From the IMG/VR virus record IMGVR_UViG_3300006810_011822, positions 1 to 34,103 of that record: 34,103 nt of DNA; one strand, given 5' to 3'. The notes below the pieces were generated by a model. That model was not told where the DNA came from. It ran no database searches and saw nothing but the letters and a program-made list of their open reading frames with translations. The DNA comes from a virus. This document shows, one piece after another, positions 16,901 through 23,529 of this stretch. Each line of letters begins with the position of its first letter. The first letter of the stretch is position 1. The translations under genes were made by a program, and so were the position numbers.

Positions 16901-17137
16901 CTGAGTGATCTTCTTACCAGTGATACTCTCTTGAAACTGCCTGCCTTCTTCCTCCAAACACGAGGATGATATGATCATCACATCTGCGTCTGGAGCCCCT
17001 TGACCGGCCACATACAAAATCATCTCCTGACCCGAGCGCTTCTTCTGCGTCTTCTTTATGTCCTGAGGTGGCGTGCCGATATAATCGGGCTGGGGCGCTT
17101 CTGGTGGTTTTTCGTTACGGTAATTCTTCTTGTACAT
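13982..17137 (-). CDS. polA: Family A DNA polymerase with UDG-like N-terminus and 3'-5' exonuclease
   Basis: This is the replicative polymerase of the phage (1051 residues). Residues 35-205 look like a uracil-DNA glycosylase superfamily domain (GQGAPDADVMIISSSC and HPKVIICLG), but the usual GEAPG catalytic loop is replaced, so it is probably inactive. The proofreading exonuclease has motif I SVDCEWHG (D255, E257), II GHHFAADAPWM (D324) and III YACRDVDAV (D407), all acidic residues kept. The polymerase has GQMSTTETGRPRSWNPNILN, motif A SDYQTAEIR (D748, E753), and motif B RKGLGKVGNFSTAYG (K854, F858; the Arg-754 equivalent appears to be Lys). It also has RNFPMQES and motif C YDS (D987), where HDE is usual, so the second acidic residue is Ser. 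The start overlaps the zinc-ribbon gene by 23 bp. No 5'-3' exonuclease domain is present. Confidence 0.92.
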   Translation of the reverse strand: MYKKNYRNEKPPEAPQPDYIGTPPQDIKKTQKKRSGQEMILYVAGQGAPDADVMIISSSCLEEEGRQFQESITGKKITQEAAYLKGQAGSVFKDIALSAGIDVEECYFTAWCKWVLPKSNASNPTKEQMAWGRPSALKEIKRVHPKVIICLGKKVFDEIVDIKINMKDARGGWFLHKETGARVYLMEPITFPVFKPEYIEKFRVDFREINNMRLGLQGMEIPKHPQDYVTITNIAELKELVQMWKEEQHIVFSVDCEWHGGDHVDGQLRSIQFCWSAGKACYIRFMDDELNYVFDVPYADVGEVLGSYLNEPQVKYIGHHFAADAPWMYTWLGLEYFDKCVFDSEFAQQTADEYSELGLERGIAMRYTDLGRYDLDLTLWKKKSKGATKNGYGFVPDDILIPYACRDVDAVMRAYPQIIKKLNQQGLLPYYYNMFHPFVTNIFVTFAILGLPIDIERLDELRKLYSYARDRLEIQLKKAMAKEAEALLYKQVFSIAYESKNVPVNDVADVVSEVVTLSQTDKADEAWAVLKKFVTVGYVKQVKQHFEHFLDSTDFNIRSSPKMRRWLYDVKGYTPIKSTSNKEKGLPSTAWSRVLRLPPAAQKEYNPSTDIQSLEILYETHGDMMLGQLLKLNAVGNITKQFLKEPLTDDTGQVTEERGLHESLCSDGRVHGQMSTTETGRPRSWNPNILNWPSYVNEKIQQGIQSALEDAKEHGELPEEFERYIEEKPPSIRSCVKAPDGWCFVESDYQTAEIRGLAFISGDEKLINIMTRPDQQYAKLKGKDEYVRVSYDDILGIPPGMFTEHLHTDADFELDDNGERISPKADLHWSLAEMVTHKPREVLNEKVERKGLGKVGNFSTAYGASPTTLERKIEQDTGIKPEEGTGQAILDALRARQPVAVAFLEDMEKVPDRDGKYRAASGRIRHCPLGQTKGREARRILAALGRELRNFPMQESVAATAARAADWLLRYFRDNSMKARPLIILYDSVVTLCPLEEATRVAELHQEFMCDKNTWTYHKRVMNYPIDTDYNKRWSTKPKGEEVVELAELLG

Positions 17138-17897
17138 CGTCTATTGGTTCAGGACCTTGATCCCCTGTTAGGTTACCCCACTCATCGTGAGGTACCCTGT
17201 CGTCCCACTCCCCAGTGTAGGGGTGAATCCACTCTTCATTACACTTAGGACAGTTCTCCCCACTGGGGCTCAGACAGTCTCTACTCGCCTGTTTCCACTC
17301 ATAGCAGCAACCGGGGCATTCGAAGTACCTATAACCTATGAACGGTTCAATACCATCTTTCTTCGCCAACTCATACCAAGTTTCTGCTACGAATTCAAAT
17401 TTCTCACTAACATGGTTGAAGAAGTTTGCTTCCGACTCATCGTCGTCTCTTAAATCTGTCCAATCATAATGCTCACATGCGAGCTGTGCCATATCTTCTC
17501 TAATCATTTTATCTTCTAATGGTTCTTTAAGTGATACTGCAAGCTTATCTAGAATATCTGGATCAGCTACAATCTTTTCCTGTAGGGCTTCTTGTGCTCC
17601 GGGGAGCAATGGTGAATCCCAATTAACACTAGCTACATACTCGTATATATCGCACTCAAAGTACTCCAGCGACATGGACTTACACAAATCCAATAACGCA
17701 CGGCACGTATACTCACAAGCCTGATAATTGTCTGCATATACTCTTATGTCGTAAAAAGAATCTGGGAAGTATATGGTCGCAATCTTATCATATACTTCTG
17801 CCCATTCTTTAGTAATCTTCTCTTTTAATTTTTTGTACGCTTCTTCTGACAAGGAGGGCCAGTCCAATTGTATACTGGCTTTACACATGTTACTCAT
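17115..17897 (-). CDS. Zinc-ribbon protein between primase and polymerase
   Basis: This 260-residue acidic protein has a C-terminal zinc ribbon: CPGC (194-197) and CPKC (216-219), with two more Cys between. The first 180 residues are mostly helical with several Cys and no known domain. It starts 3 bp after the primase stop and overlaps the polymerase start, so all three are probably co-translated. The neighbouring primase lacks a recognisable N-terminal zinc-binding domain. A trans-acting template-recognition subunit for the primase is a reasonable hypothesis, but a general replisome adaptor is equally possible. Confidence 0.75.
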   Translation of the reverse strand: MSNMCKASIQLDWPSLSEEAYKKLKEKITKEWAEVYDKIATIYFPDSFYDIRVYADNYQACEYTCRALLDLCKSMSLEYFECDIYEYVASVNWDSPLLPGAQEALQEKIVADPDILDKLAVSLKEPLEDKMIREDMAQLACEHYDWTDLRDDDESEANFFNHVSEKFEFVAETWYELAKKDGIEPFIGYRYFECPGCCYEWKQASRDCLSPSGENCPKCNEEWIHPYTGEWDDRVPHDEWGNLTGDQGPEPIDDVQEELP

Positions 17898-17900
17898 TGT

Positions 17901-19130
17901 TTATATATATTTTGCTATTAGTCGCCACGCGGTGGTCGTATCAGACATTTCACCTACGTCTTTATACTCTGGTGGTAAGGGTACCTCAACCAGTTCTACT
18001 TTATCCGCCAAAGCCCTGTATATAGACTTCTTTGATTCTCTTCCCGACGCATCGGCATCAGCTATAAATAATACTTTCCTAAACTTCCTTGCTATCAACT
18101 TACCTTGCTCTTCATTCAAATACTTACCTAGAAACGCTAGACCCGGAGGTCCCATTCTTCCTGCATCTAGAGGACCCTCCATCAGGCATGCCCACGGTGT
18201 CCCACTTGATTTATTACTCCATTCTACTGCGGCATCATAGCCTAGTACTACTCTACTTCTTTCTGTTCCATTGCCCGTCCTATACTTCGATGGTTTCCAC
18301 GCATAAGGTTCTTTCTTGTAATCCGGACGCAAAGTCCATATACCATTCACGCGAACGTGCGTCAACTCCCATCTATTCTGATACGGGTGCCAATGAAATT
18401 TTTGATCTCCTTCTATCTTATCAAGGATACGTGCCTGCCAACCTTCCTGTATACCTTTCACATCGATATAGAAGATTAGCCTCCCTTGGGGAGTGTCTTT
18501 AAATCCGCCCGGTAGTCTCCGATAGTACAGTTTGATGTCTGGGTTCTCAGGAGTCTCCATGTGGCAGAATGCACATCTAAACTGACGATACAGTGCTTCA
18601 GGATCGTAGCCCCTGTTCAGGAGATACTCCACAGCTGGGTGATCATCAGGTAATTCATTAATGGGTAGAGTGTGTCCGGGATGGTTGGGGATCATATTCC
18701 CCTTCCCGTCATCTACCAAATACTTCTCCCTGTCTACTGCGCTGTTGAACACAGTTCTCTTCACATTCTTAATCCCTCTCTTCTCCAAAGGGGGTAAACT
18801 CTTAAGCTGCTCCACAGTGTACTTGGTACCGTACTTGTGGCATACCGCGGAGAGTTCCTTGTTGTAGGTCCCCACCCGGTTGGTCCATTGACCCAGTCCC
18901 AGATACCTATCAGCGTTCACCGTCAAATGCTTACTCTGTAGTTCTTTCAGACCATCTTGCTCGAGGGCTTCAGGACTAGCCATGTACAGGTGTAGTCCAT
19001 GACCCTCACGACGGATGACCACTTCTCCGTGTACTCTTGAGAGGGCATTAGCCAGCAGCATGACCTGTCTGGGTATGTCCTGTCTCGCGAGTCCCTCGGA
19101 GGTTGAGATATCATCCGATTTGTCCTGCAT
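17901..19130 (-). CDS. dnaG: DnaG-type primase with Toprim domain
   Basis: The C-terminal part carries a Toprim fold. LMEGPLDAGRMG (E319 with DA) is followed by KVLFIADADASGRES (D358, D360), the E and DxD metal-binding residues of primases and topoisomerases. By family it makes RNA primers for lagging-strand synthesis. It has 409 residues, shorter than cellular DnaG (about 580). The N-terminal CHC2-type zinc finger is not visible; only scattered Cys/His (VCHKYG and RCAFCHME) appear. There is no fused helicase. It overlaps the winged-helix initiator gene by 20 bp and is followed after 3 bp by a zinc-ribbon gene. The order initiator, primase, zinc protein, polymerase supports a replisome operon. 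Confidence 0.88.
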   Translation of the reverse strand: MQDKSDDISTSEGLARQDIPRQVMLLANALSRVHGEVVIRREGHGLHLYMASPEALEQDGLKELQSKHLTVNADRYLGLGQWTNRVGTYNKELSAVCHKYGTKYTVEQLKSLPPLEKRGIKNVKRTVFNSAVDREKYLVDDGKGNMIPNHPGHTLPINELPDDHPAVEYLLNRGYDPEALYRQFRCAFCHMETPENPDIKLYYRRLPGGFKDTPQGRLIFYIDVKGIQEGWQARILDKIEGDQKFHWHPYQNRWELTHVRVNGIWTLRPDYKKEPYAWKPSKYRTGNGTERSRVVLGYDAAVEWSNKSSGTPWACLMEGPLDAGRMGPPGLAFLGKYLNEEQGKLIARKFRKVLFIADADASGRESKKSIYRALADKVELVEVPLPPEYKDVGEMSDTTTAWRLIAKYI

Positions 19131-20697
19131 ACCTCATGACCTGATCGGCACGTGTGATGTCTACGCCCAGTGCTTTGAGCTTAGTAGCCATACTCAGGCG
19201 TAAGTCAGCCTTCACCTTCACAAACGCAGCTTCATCATAGAAGTGGAACTCTGGATAGTCCTTGGCCATCTTGGACATGTAGACCGCCACATGCTTGTTC
19301 TCAGCCATCTCCTCTTCCAACTCATGAGTAGTCCGGGTAGCGAAATACTGCTTAGTGAGATGTGAGTAGCCTGTAGCATTCAGGATTGATATGATCGTGT
19401 ACAAGGGTTTGGAAGCCCAACCTCTGTACTCAATAACATTCTCAAACGTAAGTTCTCCCTTAGCCTCATGATCCTCAAGGTACGCAGCAGTCACACCAAG
19501 CGCTTTACGCAAGTTGAAGTACTTCGCCCCATCGGTATGCCGTCTCCACTTCCAGCACAGATCCACACGCTCCACCTGCTTTTCGTTGGTGAACTTCTCA
19601 CGAATCTTCCGGGAATTGAGCAGCACATACCTCAGGTTGAGATCTTCACGCCCTTTGATCTTCAGGAAATAGTTTATCTCACGAGCATGCTCAAGCGTGA
19701 TCTCACCTGTACGCCACCTACGCAGCAGCATTCTAGCGAGCTCTGGAGTGATTCTCTCTTGGTTGGAGATCTCCATGAGAAGCGCATGCATCTCCTTGCC
19801 TACCGGGGTAAAGGAGATCCAGTTCATGGCCTTACGTGCTGTGCACTGACCAGCCATGTAATCCACCTTCTCAGGATTCTTGTACGGCTTGCTGTAGCGC
19901 TTTCCAAGCTTGGTCTTCTCCGGGGGAGTAATTGGCTGTGGGTCTGTTTTTGCCTCATACGAGTTAGCGTGCTTCTCTGCATGCTTCTCCGGGAATAGGG
20001 ATCTGTTGAGAGATCTTCTCCATCCAAGTATTTTGCGCTGGTCAAGCTTTGGAGCATAAGGGCACTCCTGAACTACCCCATGCATGTTCGCAAGTTTTTG
20101 AGCTATGTGTCTAGCTCTAGCCTGAGCACAAGAGATCCTTGTAGGCACCTGCGGTGCGGGAGGAGAAAAAGAAGAAAAGCCATCCGCAGGATAATCACTC
20201 TCCCCGGAAGCCATAGGCTCCGGTTCAGAGTTAGGAGATAAATTATTTATTAATAATTTATTAAGTGGCGGCTTATTCGGAGACCCCCCATCTTTTGGGC
20301 TGTCCTCCTCTATTTTAGGGAGCTTCAGGCTGATCACATAATACCACTTACAGTAGCTATCACGGGATATCACATGCTTGATATAGCCCTTCTTTTCGAG
20401 CGATGTCATCCACTTTGTGACTGTGTCTTTGGATGCCAGTTCACCCGGCTGATTTGCCAGCAATTTCTTGATGCATGCTTTGTTCACCACGAAACCTGAA
20501 GGAACACTTAACATGTACATTAATATCAATCTTTCCGAAGAAGTCAGGTTAGGATCATTAGCGATTTGGAACGCAGGAAACATGCTCACTTCAGTATGCT
20601 TGTCCCAGAGCGTTGCTTCTCCGACCATTGCTTGATATTCTTCTTCCCGAACTGTTGCTGGGAGTATTTTAACTTCTTTGGTTATTTTGTTTGCCAT
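19111..20697 (-). CDS. Winged-helix putative replication initiator / replisome organiser
   Basis: Residues about 50-125 read as a winged helix: LTSSERLILMYML, then DTVTKWMTSLEKKGYIKHVI, the pattern of phage replication organisers and plasmid Rep N-termini. A Ser/Pro/Asn-rich linker (about 135-175) follows, then a large helical C-terminal region (about 175-528), lysine- and arginine-rich at first (RKILGWRRSLNRSLFPEKH). By analogy with phage replication proteins of similar layout, it would bind the origin and recruit the helicase. An AT-only palindrome is embedded in the linker-coding part, as origins sometimes are in such genes. The start ATG follows a TATAATAATA leader with no Shine-Dalgarno. 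It overlaps primase by 20 bp. Family placement is uncertain. Confidence 0.65.
   Translation of the reverse strand: MANKITKEVKILPATVREEEYQAMVGEATLWDKHTEVSMFPAFQIANDPNLTSSERLILMYMLSVPSGFVVNKACIKKLLANQPGELASKDTVTKWMTSLEKKGYIKHVISRDSYCKWYYVISLKLPKIEEDSPKDGGSPNKPPLNKLLINNLSPNSEPEPMASGESDYPADGFSSFSPPAPQVPTRISCAQARARHIAQKLANMHGVVQECPYAPKLDQRKILGWRRSLNRSLFPEKHAEKHANSYEAKTDPQPITPPEKTKLGKRYSKPYKNPEKVDYMAGQCTARKAMNWISFTPVGKEMHALLMEISNQERITPELARMLLRRWRTGEITLEHAREINYFLKIKGREDLNLRYVLLNSRKIREKFTNEKQVERVDLCWKWRRHTDGAKYFNLRKALGVTAAYLEDHEAKGELTFENVIEYRGWASKPLYTIISILNATGYSHLTKQYFATRTTHELEEEMAENKHVAVYMSKMAKDYPEFHFYDEAAFVKVKADLRLSMATKLKALGVDITRADQVMRYAGQIG
20204..20264. other. Candidate replication origin inside the initiator gene
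   Basis: An imperfect hairpin (20204-20223; CCGG and AGCC arms with one bulge) is followed by a 27-bp run containing only A and T (20238-20264). Within that run AAATTATT (20240-20247) and AATAATTT (20252-20259) are a perfect inverted repeat. The run is far more AT-rich than the surrounding coding sequence and falls in the interdomain linker. It could be a DNA unwinding element. No clear iterons were found beside it. Confidence 0.35.
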
Positions 20698-20903
20698 TTT
20701 TAAGTATTATTATAGTTTTAATCCGCTGCCTGTTGAGGCATTGGTTTTGTCATTTTTACTAATGCTATTCGGCCGGTAGCGAAGGTACCTTTGAAAGGGA
20801 GTGAGGTTTTTGATTTTTTTCCCTCACTCCCTTTTCTTTTTGTAACTTCTGGCTCATAACGATGCGTATCCTAAATTATGTGAACGTCCCCGTCAATGAT
20901 TTT
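20698..20903. other. 206-bp intergenic region with a long hairpin
   Basis: This gap separates the helicase gene from the initiator gene. It holds a perfect 13-bp inverted repeat, AAAGGGAGTGAGG (20794-20806) with CCTCACTCCCTTT (20822-20834), and a T-rich 15-nt loop. It is followed on the plus strand by TCTTTTTG. It is thus shaped as a plus-strand terminator, although no plus-strand gene lies nearby. It may act on antisense transcripts or be part of an origin or leader. The TATAATAATA leader of the initiator gene is at the left end. Confidence 0.5.
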
Positions 20904-22328
20904 TTACCAATTTTCTAATCTTTGGTACTCATAACGTCTCCGTACACCCGGTCTACCGCCTTTACCCTTACGTGCCTTACTGACACACAAGTACTGCTGC
21001 TCAGCCCACATAACATCATCACCCTCAACGGCATTGTCCATACGATCATCATACAGAGCGGTCAGTCCCACGAAGGAGGTAATCCCCTCAATCATGTTCT
21101 TGGCCTCACCGATGTTCCTGTGATCCAGAACCTTCTTATTGATGCTGGTAGCCTGTGTAGCCTGCGCTAGTGCAATTGCTGACGTGTTGAATTCCTGCGC
21201 CACGTATCTCACTTGATCCATGGCATCCTTGAACAACCACCTTATCTCGCCCGGATCTCCACGACCCTCGGATAAAGCACCACCTACCCAGTCCAGTATA
21301 ATGTACTTGGGGTCGCGCTTGTACTTGTCCTTGAAGCGTATTACTTCTTCACGCAGCTCCGACACAGCATGCCCCGGAGATGTCCAGTCAACGAACTCCA
21401 GTATGCCCTTGACACTATTGCGGAAGCGATCGTACTGGTACTTGTAATTCTCGGGCAGTTTCTCAGGATCGAATCCACGCACAATCATATCGAATGGTAT
21501 CTGTGCAAAGTTCGAAATCATTCTGAGCTCGAGGTCCTCTTGCGGTTGCTCTGTGGTTACCAGAATACCGTCAATGCCCTTACACATCCAATCTCCTGCG
21601 AGCTGGCATGCGAGTACTGTCTTACCTCCAGAGGAAGGTGATATGATCAGGTTACTTTCACCTAAACCAAATCCTCCACCCAACGCCTCGTTGAGTCCTT
21701 TCAGATTTGTCTCCAGCACCCTTGCATCGGGGCTGAGATCCACTTTCACGTTATCCACGAAGTGACCAAACGCATGGCGCTCAGTCTTATCTCCAGACAA
21801 CCCAGCAGTCTTCTGATCCACCTGTTCCAGTAATGACTTCAAGCTATGCAGGCACCAACCACCAAATGCAGCTGATGACCTCACGGCCTGTTGTGTCTTT
21901 TGTGCTTGTATCCAAGGAACGAAGCCCATATCAGCGACAGGTCTCCATCGTAAGGCATCCAGTTCTAGAGCCTGACGAAAGAAGTAGAGTGCTTGTGGGA
22001 TTTCGTCCGCGAGAATATCTTCACCATCATGTGACTTGTTTGTGAGCATTACCTGCATCACTGCTTCATTGATGGGTACAAAAGGTCTGTCCGGGTAATT
22101 CAGTTGGGCGCTGTTGTAGATGTCTACTGCGCGGTAGACCGCATTCCTGAGCAGTTGCGAGAAGTCATCTTGCTCTCCCTTACCACTCAGGTCCTTGCAG
22201 AGGATGGGCTGGATCTTGCGGTAGAAATCCGCATCCTTTATGGCGCAGCCGAGAATTATATTCTCGAACCATTCGGGCTGCTGCTTGATGTATGTCTCAA
22301 TCTTATTTTCTACTCCTGCCTCAGCCAT
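20904..22328 (-). CDS. dnaB: DnaB-type replicative DNA helicase
   Basis: This is a RecA-fold hexameric helicase expected to travel 5'-3' at the fork. Walker A is SPSSGGKT (230-237), the catalytic glutamate is in LVTTEQP (E260), and the Walker B strand is YIILDWVGG. A conserved segment, NTSAIALAQATQATSINK, matches the DnaB stretch ending in a sensor Gln. The next stretch, EAKNMIEGITSFVGL, parallels the DnaB DLRESG/IEQDAD area. The N-terminal 200 residues are helical and would be the collar domain, without the standard DnaB N-domain motif. Its length of 474 matches DnaB (471). The start lies inside the preceding gene (19-bp overlap), pointing to coupled translation with a possible loader. Confidence 0.88.
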   Translation of the reverse strand: MAEAGVENKIETYIKQQPEWFENIILGCAIKDADFYRKIQPILCKDLSGKGEQDDFSQLLRNAVYRAVDIYNSAQLNYPDRPFVPINEAVMQVMLTNKSHDGEDILADEIPQALYFFRQALELDALRWRPVADMGFVPWIQAQKTQQAVRSSAAFGGWCLHSLKSLLEQVDQKTAGLSGDKTERHAFGHFVDNVKVDLSPDARVLETNLKGLNEALGGGFGLGESNLIISPSSGGKTVLACQLAGDWMCKGIDGILVTTEQPQEDLELRMISNFAQIPFDMIVRGFDPEKLPENYKYQYDRFRNSVKGILEFVDWTSPGHAVSELREEVIRFKDKYKRDPKYIILDWVGGALSEGRGDPGEIRWLFKDAMDQVRYVAQEFNTSAIALAQATQATSINKKVLDHRNIGEAKNMIEGITSFVGLTALYDDRMDNAVEGDDVMWAEQQYLCVSKARKGKGGRPGVRRRYEYQRLENW

Positions 22329-22969
22329 GCCATTATTTCAATCATATCAAAACCCAGTCTTTCCATCGCGCGGAAAACATCCGGCCGCTTCTCGAAATTC
22401 TCAAGCATTTCCTGCCCGAAAAACTTACGCATCGTCTCATCTGGATATCCCAATATGAGTCGCACGTGCGGTCGGAACATAACAGTGTATGTCCGCAAGA
22501 CTTCCAAACTTTCAGGTCCTATCGGGGGCCAGTCCTTTTCCCCTGTTCGCTCATACAGCACCTGCCTCGCAAACTTTAGGTCCTCCATAATCTCCCTTAT
22601 CGCTGGTCCTCTATGCCAGCAGTCCTCAGGGAGACCAATCTTCTTATAGTACTCAGCCTCTTCCCTGTATCCCGGATTACTCCGTACATACTCTCTCCAC
22701 CAATACGCTGCAGCCTGTCCTCCCAACATGTTTGGGAATGGGCCAGTTGTCATCGTGCAATATGTAAACGCGGCGAACACATATGTTTCAGCCGGGGCAT
22801 TTAGTTGTATTGCTTGATTGGCAGCTTGTTGCCACAGCTTGAATGATTGATGTCGGGAACTGGGTTTCCATTTCCTGCCCAGTAGAGCTGACTTCCTTTC
22901 CGTGTATGCTTTCTTGATCTCTCTAGCCAAGGCATCACGCGTCTTTGTGTCTATACTTGTCTTCTCCAT
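22310..22969 (-). CDS. Unknown 219-residue protein, possible helicase loader
   Basis: I recognise no domain. The protein is basic at its N-terminus and helical throughout, with aromatic-rich segments (MLGGQAAAYWWREYVRSN and MFRPHVRLILGYPDE). There is no Walker motif, so it is not a DnaC-type ATPase. It lies directly upstream of the DnaB-type helicase and overlaps it by 19 bp, a common position for phage helicase loaders, which is the only basis for that suggestion. The leader contains the AATAGATAAAAA motif 2 bp before the ATG and a small GTAAC/GTTAC hairpin. Confidence 0.65.
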   Translation of the reverse strand: MEKTSIDTKTRDALAREIKKAYTERKSALLGRKWKPSSRHQSFKLWQQAANQAIQLNAPAETYVFAAFTYCTMTTGPFPNMLGGQAAAYWWREYVRSNPGYREEAEYYKKIGLPEDCWHRGPAIREIMEDLKFARQVLYERTGEKDWPPIGPESLEVLRTYTVMFRPHVRLILGYPDETMRKFFGQEMLENFEKRPDVFRAMERLGFDMIEIMAWLRQE

Positions 22970-22971
22970 CT

Positions 22972-22983
22972 AATAGATAAAAA
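22972..22983 (+). promoter_or_regulatory. AATAGATAAAAA motif, copy 3
   Basis: This exact copy sits 2 bp from the ATG of the helicase-operon leading gene, in the same orientation and spacing as the copy before the RNA polymerase-like gene. In the same leader, CCTCC (23008-23012) and GGAGG (23020-23024) form a hairpin followed on the plus strand by ACTTTTTAA. Confidence 0.35.
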
Positions 22984-23040
22984 ACTTCACAGTAACAGAG
23001 TTACCTGCCTCCTTACTAGGGAGGACTTTTTAATAGCTAT

Positions 23041-23074
23041 AAGAAAGGTGGCGGTATTTAAGTGCCACGCCACC
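23041..23074 (-). terminator. Intrinsic terminator after the acidic protein gene
   Basis: On the minus strand GGTGGCG pairs with CGCCACC (7 bp, 14-nt loop) and is followed by TTTCTTATA. It lies 12 bp after the stop of the acidic protein gene, so it would end the long transcript that begins near 31.9 kb and isolate the helicase operon downstream. Confidence 0.6.
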
Positions 23075-23085
23075 CCTCTCATTGG

Positions 23086-23499
23086 TTAATCTGCTTCTGG
23101 GTAAAACCCGAAGACGCGCATGAATCGCTCTTCACTTTCACGAAGATCGTCATCTGCCGTGCGCTGTTCAGTATACGAATACTCCAACTCCTTACGTCTA
23201 AACAACTCAGCTTGTGTGAGTTGCTTCGTCTGGATCTGGAGCATGTACTGAATTTGCTCGGGTGACCATCCCATTTCTATGAGAGCATCATACGACTCCT
23301 CAGGGCTTAAGTCCTCAGGGTCTTCCTCTTCAGGCACTTCTTCAGCTACCTCCTCTTCCTCCGTCTCAGGGCACTCTGAGAGTTCTGGTTTGGCTGCAGT
23401 TAAGAAGCTCCAATTTTCAGGTACATCCTCCTCTTTTTCCTGTCGTACAGGAAGTGGCGGCGGTACTACCTCTGACTCGGGCGTTAACGTCTCCTTCAT
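23086..23499 (-). CDS. Unknown acidic protein
   Basis: This 137-residue, very acidic protein has an N-terminal Pro/Glu-rich tail (PPPLPVRQEKEEDVPENW) and a run of Glu in the middle (ETEEEEVAEEVPEEEDPED). Its C-terminal half is helical (SPEESYDALIEMGWSPEQIQ onward). That last piece loosely recalls UBA-like three-helix bundles (L..MGW), but this is weak. The ATG chosen is one codon inside a TTG-initiated frame. It follows the SF2 helicase by 30 bp and is last before a terminator. Acidic phage proteins often mimic DNA or bind helicases, but no function can be assigned. Confidence 0.65.
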   Translation of the reverse strand: MKETLTPESEVVPPPLPVRQEKEEDVPENWSFLTAAKPELSECPETEEEEVAEEVPEEEDPEDLSPEESYDALIEMGWSPEQIQYMLQIQTKQLTQAELFRRKELEYSYTEQRTADDDLRESEERFMRVFGFYPEAD

Positions 23500-23529
23500 C
23501 AAAAGTATGTAACACGGACATTTAACCTA

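Noticed and set aside
20718-20753. Eleven-codon minus-strand mini-frame (MTKPMPQQAAD) before the initiator gene
   Set aside because: Too short to support, with no Shine-Dalgarno and no attenuator signal tied to it.
22104-22649. Plus-strand open frame of 181 codons
   Set aside because: It spans two well-supported minus-strand genes (helicase and its partner) and has no protein-like pattern of its own.
23255-23310. UBA-like domain in the acidic protein
   Set aside because: Only an L..MGW pattern is shared; too little to name a domain.
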